The translations under genes and the position numbers were made by a program. A model generated the notes under the pieces. The model was not told the DNA's origin. It saw nothing but the letters and a program-made list of their open reading frames with translations, and did not search any database. Below, one piece after another: positions 1 to 6,107 of a DNA stretch of 7,419 bases. The stretch covers positions 1 through 7,419 of the forward strand of contig CANQHH010000062.1 of the NCBI GenBank assembly GCA_947623615.1, in the 5' to 3' direction. Position 1 is the first letter of the stretch, and each line of letters opens with the position of its first letter. This stretch comes from an uncultured Clostridia bacterium. GTDB lineage: Bacteria > Bacillota > Clostridia > TANB77 > CAG-508.

Positions 1-1157
1 TTATCTACACTAACAATATTTTCTTCTAAACCTGCTGCTGCTGTAATTATTTTAAATACAGAACCTGGCTCATAAGTTGATGTAATCGCTCTATTATTCC
101 AAACTTTTTGCAATGCTTCACTTTGAGCTGTTGCACTTTTCTTTTTCCAATTCTTTTCTGATATATTTGTTGGTGTAAATGGTTCATTTAAGTTATAATC
201 CGGATATGTAGCCATTGCTAAAATATCGCCATTGTTTGGATTCATTATAATTACATTACCACCATCTGCACATTTATTTTCTTCGCATGCTTGTTTTAAA
301 TATTTTTCTGCAATTGATTGTATATTTACATCTAATGTAAGAGTTATATCATTACCATTTTGTGCTGCAATATATGTTTGATTTTGATCTGGTATCAAAT
401 CCTGTACTGCATCTTGTGAAGATATCACTTTTCCAGGTGTTCCTGTTAGAACTGTATCCCATATTGATTCTAGCCCCTCTAATCCTTGATTATCTGTACC
501 ACAAAAACCAATTAGATTAGAAGCTAAATTATCATAGGGATAATATCTCTTAGTATCTTCATCTATATTTATACCTGTATAAAACTCATTGTCTTCCATC
601 CATTTTTTTAGCTTATCTACTTTGTCTTTTTCAACCTTTTTAGCTATTGTTTCAACTGAACTACTACTAGACACCTTTTTTAAAACATCTTCATATTTTA
701 AATCAAAAATTTCAGCTAAAGCTTTAGCCACTCTTTCTTTAAGGGCTTTTGTTTTTATAGTAGCCACTTCTTCATCTTTATTTTCTACTTTTATCTTTTC
801 AGGATTTATTGACACTGTATCTACTTGTGCACTCCTTGCTAATGCTTTACCTGTTGCATCATATATAGTACCTCTTTTGGCACTTATAACTCTACTTGTA
901 ATTAGCTGATCATACATAGCTTCTTTTAATGATGCACCTTGTACAATTTGTATCCACCCTAAACGTATGATAAGTAGCAATAAAACCAAAAAGAAGACTA
1001 ACATCATTACTCTTAATCTCTTAGAAATGCTTGCAACATTTCTAATATTATTAGATTTTTTATTAGTTATTCTTTTTTTGGTTTTAGCTCTCATTTTTAC
1101 ATTATTTTTTTTCACTTTAAATTTAGATATATTATTCTTTCTATTCTTTGAGTTCAT
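1..1157 (-). CDS. Class B penicillin-binding protein (FtsI/SpoVD-like), N-terminal part
   Basis: This is the first 385 codons of a peptidoglycan transpeptidase; the C-terminus lies beyond position 1. The ATG at 1157 is preceded at good distance by AAAGGGTG. Residues 1-50 form a very basic cytoplasmic tail, about 51-68 (MMLVFFLVLLLLIIRLGW) a signal-anchor helix, and 95-100 (RGTIYD) opens the PBP dimerisation domain. A GFCGTDNQGLEGLE segment (usually GFvG..GLEGiE) precedes the transpeptidase domain. The catalytic SxxK motif is visible as YEPGSVFK, with nucleophile Ser366 and Lys369. The later SxN and KTG motifs and any PASTA domains would be outside the window, so division PBP2B/FtsI and sporulation SpoVD cannot be told apart. 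These enzymes cross-link septal or spore-cortex peptidoglycan outside the membrane. The gene starts 38 bases after the ftsH stop with no terminator between, so it is probably co-transcribed with ftsH. The family call is firm; the subfamily is not. Confidence 0.92.
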   Translation of the reverse strand, partial: MNSKNRKNNISKFKVKKNNVKMRAKTKKRITNKKSNNIRNVASISKRLRVMMLVFFLVLLLLIIRLGWIQIVQGASLKEAMYDQLITSRVISAKRGTIYDATGKALARSAQVDTVSINPEKIKVENKDEEVATIKTKALKERVAKALAEIFDLKYEDVLKKVSSSSSVETIAKKVEKDKVDKLKKWMEDNEFYTGINIDEDTKRYYPYDNLASNLIGFCGTDNQGLEGLESIWDTVLTGTPGKVISSQDAVQDLIPDQNQTYIAAQNGNDITLTLDVNIQSIAEKYLKQACEENKCADGGNVIIMNPNNGDILAMATYPDYNLNEPFTPTNISEKNWKKKSATAQSEALQKVWNNRAITSTYEPGSVFKIITAAAGLEENIVSVD

Positions 1158-1162
1158 TAATA

Positions 1163-1170
1163 CACCCTTT
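1163..1170 (-). promoter_or_regulatory. Ribosome binding site of the penicillin-binding protein gene
   Basis: AAAGGGTG lies 5 bases upstream of the ATG at 1157-1155 (7 bases if measured from GGG). It supports this start over the internal Met22 or Met51, which would remove the basic tail. I see no comparable purine block before those internal codons. Confidence 0.6.
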
Positions 1171-1195
1171 TCTCTAGAAATACTTTTTTACTTTA

Positions 1196-3005
1196 CTATG
1201 AGTTAAAAATTTGATCAAATTCTTCTCCATCAATTTTTTCTTTTTCAAGTAAAACTCCGGCAACACTATGAAGTTTATCAATATGCTCTCTTAGTATTTC
1301 TTCTGCTTTACCATATGCGAAATCAACAATGCTTTTAATTTCTTCATCTATCATTCCTGCTGTTTCTTCTGAATATTCTTTGCTTTGTGCAAAATCTCTT
1401 CCTAAGAATACTTCTTCTTGATTTTGACCTAATGTTATTGTTCCTATTCTTTCACTCATACCATATTTTGTTACCATATTTCTTGCAATTTTTGTTGCTC
1501 TTTCAATATCATTGCTTGCTCCTGTTGATATATCATCTAAAATCAATTTTTCTGCAACTCTACCACCTAAAAGTGATACAATTGTTTCTACCATTTCTGT
1601 TCTTGACATAAATGATTTATCTTCAGTAGGTCTATACATTGTATATCCTCCAGCCATACCTCTAGGTACAATTGATATTTGATGTACTGGATCTTGTGTA
1701 GGTAAAAATCTACTAACTACAGCATGACCCGCTTCATGATATGCAACTAATTTTTGCTCTTTATCGCTTCTTACTCTTGTTCTCTTTTCAGGTCCCATAG
1801 TTACTTTTACCATAGCATCTTCAATTTCACTCATACCTATTTCTTTAAGATTTCTTCTAGCTGCAAGTAAAGCTGCTTCATTTAAAACATTCTCTAAATC
1901 TGCTCCTGAGAAACCAGAAGTATTTTTAGCTATAGTTTTTAAATCAACATCATCACCTAATCTTTTCTTTCTACTATGAACTTCTAATATTTGCTCTCTT
2001 GCTTTTACATCTGGGCTTGATACTACTATTTGTCTATCAAATCTACCAGGTCTTAATAAAGCTTTATCTAATACATCTGGTCTATTTGTAGCTGCCAATA
2101 CAATAACACCCTCATTAGCTGAGAACCCATCCATTTCAACTAACAATTGATTCAATGTTTGCTCTCTTTCATCATGTCCTCCTCCTAATCCAGCTCCTCT
2201 TTGACGTCCAACAGCATCAATTTCATCAATAAATATTATACATGGAGATTTTCTTTTAGCTTCTTCAAATAAATCTCTAACACGTGATGCACCAACACCA
2301 ACGAACATCTCTACGAAATCTGATCCACTTATGATGAAAAATGGTACACCTGCCTCACCTGCTACAGCTTTTGCTAAAAGAGTTTTTCCTGTTCCTGGAC
2401 TTCCTACTAACAATACTCCTTTAGGAATTCTTGCTCCCATATCTGTAAACTTTTTAGGATTTTTTAGAAATTCTACTATTTCTTCTAATTCTTCTTTTTC
2501 TTCATCAACACCTGCCACATCTTCAAATGTAACTCTATTTTTATCTGTTGGTCCGAAGCATTCTAGCTCTACTCTTTCCAAAAGACATTGTTTTGCTTCC
2601 ACCATTAGCTTGATTTCCACTATTCATAAAGAAGAACCAGAATATTAAGAAGATAATTAATATTCCAAATGGTGTTAACAGACTTAAGATAACCATAAAT
2701 ATAGATTCTGATTTTTCTTCAACTTTTACAGTTCCATTTTTCATACTTTCTTGTAAAGTATCCATTAAATTATACATACTTGGTATATTAACTTGTTTAA
2801 TAATGTTTTCATTTTTTAACTTAACCTCTGCTTTAGTTCCATCTGCTGAAATCTCAATTTCACTAACTTCCCCTGCATCAACTTTAGCAATAAGCTCAGA
2901 ATATGCTAGCTTATTATTGCTACTATCAAATATGGAACTTATTAGTACAATGAATATAACACCTATAATTAACCAAGTCGCCAATGTTTTTATACTATTC
3001 TTCAA
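1196..3005 (-). CDS. ftsH: ATP-dependent zinc metalloprotease FtsH, split by an apparent +1 frameshift
   Basis: FtsH is a membrane-anchored hexameric AAA+ protease that extracts and degrades membrane and regulatory proteins. The first frame (3005-2541) gives a membrane helix at about 8-25, the extracytoplasmic FtsH_ext domain, a second helix at about 102-127 and SFGKSRARML, then four off-frame residues and TAA. The second frame (open from about 2620 to 1196) continues as GPTDKNRVTFEDVAGVDEEK. Joined, they make about 602 residues, normal for the family. In joined numbering there are Walker A GSPGTGKT (201-208), Walker B IIFIDEID (around 255-262), the SRH ATNRPDVLD..LRPGRFDR, zinc motif HEAGH (423-427) and third ligand Asp499. 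Every catalytic element is intact, so only one base separates this from a working gene. The start is TTG with AAGGAGGAG in front; a sigma-A-type promoter lies upstream. It could be a true mutant, a sequence error or a recoded gene. Confidence 0.95.
2541..2558 (-). other. Frame junction in ftsH at CUU-CGG-A
   Basis: On the coding strand the first frame reads ATG CTT CGG ACC AAC AGA TAA (CTT at 2558-2556, CGG at 2555-2553, TAA ending at 2541). Family homology requires Met-Leu followed by Gly-Pro, which appears if one base is skipped: CTT (C) GGA CCA. A peptidyl-tRNA-Leu slipping from CUU to UUC would give this. I scanned the window for in-frame CGG arginine codons in all the genes and found no other. 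No Shine-Dalgarno-like block lies 3-5 bases upstream of CTT, unlike prfB, and the zero-frame stop comes four codons later instead of at the site. The frame change is certain as seen; recoding is a hypothesis. Confidence 0.85.
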
Positions 3006-3009
3006 AATT

Positions 3010-3018
3010 CTCCTCCTT
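3010..3018 (-). promoter_or_regulatory. Ribosome binding site of ftsH (TTG start)
   Basis: AAGGAGGAG lies just upstream of TTG at 3005-3003; six bases separate AAGGAGG from the start. This near-consensus site is what fixes the TTG as the start, since no ATG or GTG sits at suitable distance, and the encoded N-terminus MKNSIKTLATW leads directly into the first membrane helix as in other FtsH proteins. Confidence 0.85.
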
Positions 3019-3021
3019 AAT

Positions 3022-3070
3022 GGGGACAGTCCCCTTTTCCTTTTTTTAGTGATTTAGGGACAGGTCTCCT
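3022..3070. repeat. Pair of REP-like palindromic units in the ftsH leader
   Basis: Reading the plus strand, GGGGACAGTCCCC (3022-3034) is a near-perfect palindrome and AGGGACAGGTCTCCT (3056-3070) is a related, looser one; 21 T-rich bases separate them. Both share GGGACAG followed by TC(C/T)CC. They are strikingly GC-rich against the surrounding AT-rich DNA. On the minus strand the nearer unit can form a GGGGA-CUG-UCCCC hairpin three bases upstream of the ftsH ribosome binding site. Short paired palindromes like this resemble REP/REPIN elements, which are spread by RAYT transposases; whether this genome holds more copies cannot be seen here. A private regulatory hairpin is the alternative. Confidence 0.5.
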
Positions 3071-3097
3071 ATCTTTAACTTATTTTCTCATTATAGA

Positions 3098-3126
3098 AAT
3101 ATAACACATATATTCCCTATTTTCAA
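3098..3126 (-). promoter_or_regulatory. Putative sigma-A promoter of ftsH
   Basis: On the minus strand TTGAAA (3126-3121) and TATATT (3103-3098) are separated by exactly 17 bases, five of six matches to the consensus in each box. Transcription would start near 3091, giving a leader of about 85 bases that contains the palindromic pair and the ribosome binding site. This would give ftsH and the following penicillin-binding protein gene their own transcription, independent of tilS. Confidence 0.6.
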
Positions 3127-3187
3127 GCATTTATGCCAACTTTTTTTCTTCACACCAATGCGTTTCTTCAACTTTCTTTACGGAAAG

Positions 3188-4189
3188 TCAAACTACACTT
3201 ATAAAAAAAATTTTTCCTTTTTTTATAAAAATCTTTATTTTTTTATTTGGAGTTAAGTATTTATTACCTATATTATTTCCACACAATTTTATTATATCAT
3301 CTATATGTACCTTTTCTATCCCCTGTGCTGTTCCCAAAAGTTTATTAATAGTATATATTATTAATCTGGATTTTATTACATATTCCAGTTTGTTAAATTC
3401 TTTTAAATTTAATATTATTGTATTTTGGTACGAATTATCTCCAATAATTTGCAATTTATTGAACTCGTTTTCCACAATAATGTTGAAAAACTGTTCCTGT
3501 TTTTGTGAAATATCAGCAAGTCTATTTAAACTTTCTACAATACTAGGATTAAATTCTTTTTGTATAAATGGTATCAATAAATTTCTAATTTTATTTCTAG
3601 TGTATATATTCTCTAAATTTGTTTTATCATATTTAGGATTCAACCTATTTTCTCTGCAATATGATTCTATTTCATCTCTTGTACAATCTATAATTGGTCT
3701 TATAAATTTTTCATCTCGTATTTTCTCAATTCCTTTCAAACCCGCTGTTCCGCTACCTCTTATAATATTCATAAGCACTGTTTCTGCATTATCATTTGCA
3801 TTATGGGCTGTTGCAATCTTATTTCCATTTACTTTTGCACAAATTTCTTCAAAAAATTGGTATCTAATCTCTCTACCTACCAGTTCCGTACTCTTTTTCT
3901 GCTCCACCGCAATTTTAGAAACATCCACCTTTTTTATAAAACAATCAATTCCCAAATTTGAGCAAAATTCTTTTACATACTCTGTTTCAGTATTCGCTTC
4001 TTCACGTATCATATGATTAACATGTGCTACATATATTTGTATATTTAATTCATTTTTTAAATTATTTAAAATATTTAACAATGTTATAGAATCTGGTCCG
4101 CCTGAAACTCCAACAACTATATTATCACCGTCTTTTATCAATTCATTCTTTTTTATTGTATTTAATACCTTTTTTTCTAATAATTGCAT
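3188..4189 (-). CDS. tilS: tRNA(Ile)-lysidine synthetase, short form
   Basis: TilS uses ATP to attach lysine to the wobble cytidine (C34) of the CAU-anticodon tRNA-Ile, changing it from AUG to AUA decoding; this matters in a genome as rich in ATA codons as this one. The N-type ATP pyrophosphatase domain shows the PP-loop SGGPDS at 29-34, AHVNH at 55-59, AHNANDNAET at 128-137 and RNKIRN at 198-203. The 333 residues include the catalytic domain and part of the substrate-binding region, ending at a YLTPNKKIKIFIKKGKIFFI strand pair. The separate TilS C-terminal domain found in longer enzymes (B. subtilis is over 450 residues) is absent, as in short forms such as that of Aquifex. The ATG has GGAGG four bases upstream and follows dnaB by 18 bases, so the two are probably one transcript. 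Confidence 0.95.
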   Translation of the reverse strand: MQLLEKKVLNTIKKNELIKDGDNIVVGVSGGPDSITLLNILNNLKNELNIQIYVAHVNHMIREEANTETEYVKEFCSNLGIDCFIKKVDVSKIAVEQKKSTELVGREIRYQFFEEICAKVNGNKIATAHNANDNAETVLMNIIRGSGTAGLKGIEKIRDEKFIRPIIDCTRDEIESYCRENRLNPKYDKTNLENIYTRNKIRNLLIPFIQKEFNPSIVESLNRLADISQKQEQFFNIIVENEFNKLQIIGDNSYQNTIILNLKEFNKLEYVIKSRLIIYTINKLLGTAQGIEKVHIDDIIKLCGNNIGNKYLTPNKKIKIFIKKGKIFFISVV

Positions 4190-4207
4190 TTTTCCTCCAA
4201 AAATTAA

Positions 4208-5533
4208 TTACTCCCTGTATTTATTGGCAAATTTTGTATAATTGCCAAACCATAATAATTCAACAGTTCCAGTTGATCCTCCTCTATGCTTTGCCAAAAT
4301 TACCTCTGCTACATTTCCTTTGTCACTACTTTCATTGTAATAGCTATCTCTATACAAAAACATAACAATATCCGCATCTTGCTCTATTGCTCCAGATTCA
4401 CGCAAATCTGATAACATCGGTCTATGGTCTGGTCTTTGCTCTGGCGCACGTGATAATTGTGATAATGCTATTACAGGAACATCAATTTCTTTAGCAAGAA
4501 TCTTTAATGACCTACTAATCTCTGAAATCTCCTGTTCACGACTTCCAACTCTTTTATTACTTCCTTGTACAAGTTGCAAATAGTCTATTACAACCATTCC
4601 TATATTTTTTTCTAATTTAAGTTTTCTGCATTTAGCACGAATTTCCATTATTGAAATTCCTGGTGTATCATCTATAAATATCTCTGATTCTGAAAGCTGA
4701 CCTGAAGCACTCGCAAGCTTTGCCCACTCATCATCATCTATTGTTCCTGTACGAACCTTATTACTATCTACCATAGCCTCTGAGCATAATATTCTGTTTG
4801 CCATCTGCTCTTTAGACATCTCTAAACTAAATATCGCAACTGGCACTTTTCCTCTTAATGCTGCATTTGTTGCAATATTTAATGCAAATGCAGATTTTCC
4901 CATTGCTGGTCTTGCAGCGACCAATATTAAATCTGATGGATGTAAACCTGCTGTCTTATAATCCAAATCTGCAAACCCTGTTGGCACACCTGTTACATGT
5001 TCTTTTTTATTATATAATTGCTCTAACTGAGTAAATGTGTCAACTAATATATCTTTAATCGAACTGTACCCTTTTTGGTTTCTTTTTTGCGTTACCTCAA
5101 AAATCTTTTTCTCTGCACTATCTATTATATCTTCTACTTCTTGAGTAGGATCATAACCCAAAGTGATAAGCTCATTTGCTGTTTTTATTAAATTTCTAAG
5201 AGCCGATTTTTCTTCTACAATTTTTATGTATTGCTTAGCATTTGCTGTAGTTGGCACTTTGTCTGGAAGAGCAGCTATATACTCTAGTCCACCTACAGAA
5301 TCTAATTTTCCCATCGATTTTAGTTCTGACCTTAGAGTTATTACATCAATCGGCTCATTTTTATTGTATAAATTTAAAATTGCCGAATAAATTGCTTTAT
5401 TATCTTCTCTATAAAAATCTTCTTCTTTTAATACTTCAATCGCTGATGTCACAGCCTCTTTATCTGTTAACATACTTCCTATAACTGCTTGCTCTGCTTC
5501 AACATCATTTGGTGGTACCTTTCCTATGTCCAT
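4208..5533 (-). CDS. dnaB: Replicative DNA helicase DnaB (DnaC in Bacillus naming)
   Basis: This is the hexameric 5'-to-3' helicase that unwinds DNA ahead of the replication fork on the lagging strand and recruits primase. At 441 residues it has the usual length. Residues 1 to about 110 are the N-terminal collar domain (PPNDVEAEQAVIGSML is characteristic), followed by a linker helix and the RecA-like motor from about 180. Walker A is ARPAMGKSA (207-215), Walker B MVVIDYLQL (313-321), motif H3 VPVIALSQLSR (352-362), motif H4 SDLRESGAIEQDADI, and KHRGGSTGTV carries the arginine finger at Arg417. No intein insertion is present. The start ATG has GGAGGG four bases upstream, and the gene lies 24 bases after rplI, a conserved rplI-dnaB arrangement in Bacillota. 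The tilS ribosome binding site sits in the short gap downstream. Confidence 0.97.
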   Translation of the reverse strand: MDIGKVPPNDVEAEQAVIGSMLTDKEAVTSAIEVLKEEDFYREDNKAIYSAILNLYNKNEPIDVITLRSELKSMGKLDSVGGLEYIAALPDKVPTTANAKQYIKIVEEKSALRNLIKTANELITLGYDPTQEVEDIIDSAEKKIFEVTQKRNQKGYSSIKDILVDTFTQLEQLYNKKEHVTGVPTGFADLDYKTAGLHPSDLILVAARPAMGKSAFALNIATNAALRGKVPVAIFSLEMSKEQMANRILCSEAMVDSNKVRTGTIDDDEWAKLASASGQLSESEIFIDDTPGISIMEIRAKCRKLKLEKNIGMVVIDYLQLVQGSNKRVGSREQEISEISRSLKILAKEIDVPVIALSQLSRAPEQRPDHRPMLSDLRESGAIEQDADIVMFLYRDSYYNESSDKGNVAEVILAKHRGGSTGTVELLWFGNYTKFANKYRE

Positions 5534-5557
5534 ATTTCCCTCCGTAACTTAATATTT

Positions 5558-6004
5558 TTATTGTGCCATTACACTTACCTTTAATTTGCCGATTACACCT
5601 TCATATAACCTAATATCTATAGTTTGAGTTCCCAATGTTTTAATGGTCTCTTTTAAATCAATCTTCTTTTTATCTACTTTTATTTTATAGTCACTTTCTA
5701 ACTTTTCTGCAATTTCTTTAGATGACACTCCGCCAAATATTTTTCCGTTTTCCCCTGCTTTAACTTTAATTTGCAATGTAATTTTACTTAGTTTTTCAAC
5801 CAATTTCAATGCTTCTTGCTTATCCTGATCTTTTTGGTATTGAATTGCATTTTGCCTTGATTTTAATTTGCTTAAATTTTCATTGTTAGCTTCAACTGCT
5901 AATTTTTTTGGAAACAAAAAATTTCTTGCATATCCTTCAGAAGCGTTTATTATTTCATCTTTTTTTCCTACTCCTTTTATATTGTCCAATAAAATCACTT
6001 TCAT
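5558..6004 (-). CDS. rplI: 50S ribosomal protein L9
   Basis: L9 binds 23S rRNA at the base of the L1 stalk and spans out from the large subunit; it helps keep the reading frame. The 148 residues start MKVILLDNIKGVGKKDEI and contain the family signature region up to NFLFPKKLA. A long charged helix (about 40-75) then links the N-terminal rRNA-binding domain to the C-terminal domain with GKIFGGVSSKEIAE. I chose the ATG at 6004, not the upstream in-frame GTG at 6016, because MKVIL is the universal L9 start, the length then fits the usual 147-149, and the GTG lies inside the ribosome binding site. It is separated from gdpP by about 100 bases with a hairpin and a possible promoter, and from dnaB by 24 bases. 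Confidence 0.97.
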   Translation of the reverse strand: MKVILLDNIKGVGKKDEIINASEGYARNFLFPKKLAVEANNENLSKLKSRQNAIQYQKDQDKQEALKLVEKLSKITLQIKVKAGENGKIFGGVSSKEIAEKLESDYKIKVDKKKIDLKETIKTLGTQTIDIRLYEGVIGKLKVSVMAQ

Positions 6005-6012
6005 AATACCTG

Positions 6013-6020
6013 CCACCTTT
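6013..6020 (-). promoter_or_regulatory. Ribosome binding site of rplI
   Basis: AAAGGTGG lies eight bases upstream of ATG 6004-6002. The alternative GTG start (6016-6014) is made of bases belonging to this site, which argues against the four-residue-longer reading. Confidence 0.7.
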
Positions 6021-6038
6021 CATTTTATTTCAATTTGT

Positions 6039-6070
6039 ATTATATAATATTCTTATTCAAATTACTACAA
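6039..6070 (-). promoter_or_regulatory. Possible promoter for rplI-dnaB-tilS
   Basis: A perfect TATAAT (6044-6039, minus strand) lies about 35 bases upstream of the rplI start, within a run of alternating A and T. The best -35 candidate, TTGTAG (6070-6065), is 20 bases away, which is longer than normal, so the call is weak. In DNA this AT-rich a TATAAT can arise by chance. Its place between the hairpin after gdpP and the rplI ribosome binding site makes it plausible. Confidence 0.35.
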
Positions 6071-6077
6071 CAGTTTT

Positions 6078-6107
6078 AGAAAAAGACATATTTTTAATAT
6101 GTCTTTT
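6078..6107 (-). terminator. Hairpin at the end of gdpP, possible weak terminator
   Basis: Perfect ten-base arms AAAAGACATA and TATGTCTTTT (6107-6098 and 6090-6081) enclose a seven-base loop; on the minus strand the descending arm runs into TTTTTCT. Only two of ten pairs are G-C, so the stem is weak for an intrinsic terminator. It overlaps the last bases of the gdpP stop codon. It may only reduce read-through into rplI, or protect the gdpP 3' end. Confidence 0.5.

Noticed and set aside
589..1206. Plus-strand open frames opposite the penicillin-binding protein gene (589-909 and 967-1206).
   Set aside because: They are low-complexity Leu/Phe/Ser-rich shadows of the minus-strand gene, whose frame shows clear family motifs over the whole stretch.
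2541..2620. The catalytic half of FtsH as a separate gene starting at GTG 2620 or the ATG shortly after it.
   Set aside because: Neither has a convincing ribosome binding site, the first 22 residues of that reading are off-frame noise relative to the family, and the product would lack the membrane anchor; the joined reading matches FtsH throughout.
3131..3190. Read-through of the tilS TGA stop into 18 further codons.
   Set aside because: The extension is short and unlike any TilS domain, and nothing suggests UGA recoding in this window.
3167..3192. Inverted repeat over the tilS stop codon (CTTTC/GAAAG arms, six-base loop), as a tilS terminator.
   Set aside because: The arms pair well (six Watson-Crick pairs plus wobbles), but no T-run follows on the minus strand, so it does not fit an intrinsic terminator.
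3390..4016. Long plus-strand open frame of about 208 codons opposite tilS.
   Set aside because: It is antisense to the conserved PP-loop ATPase domain, has no recognisable motif and is explained by the AT-rich coding strand.
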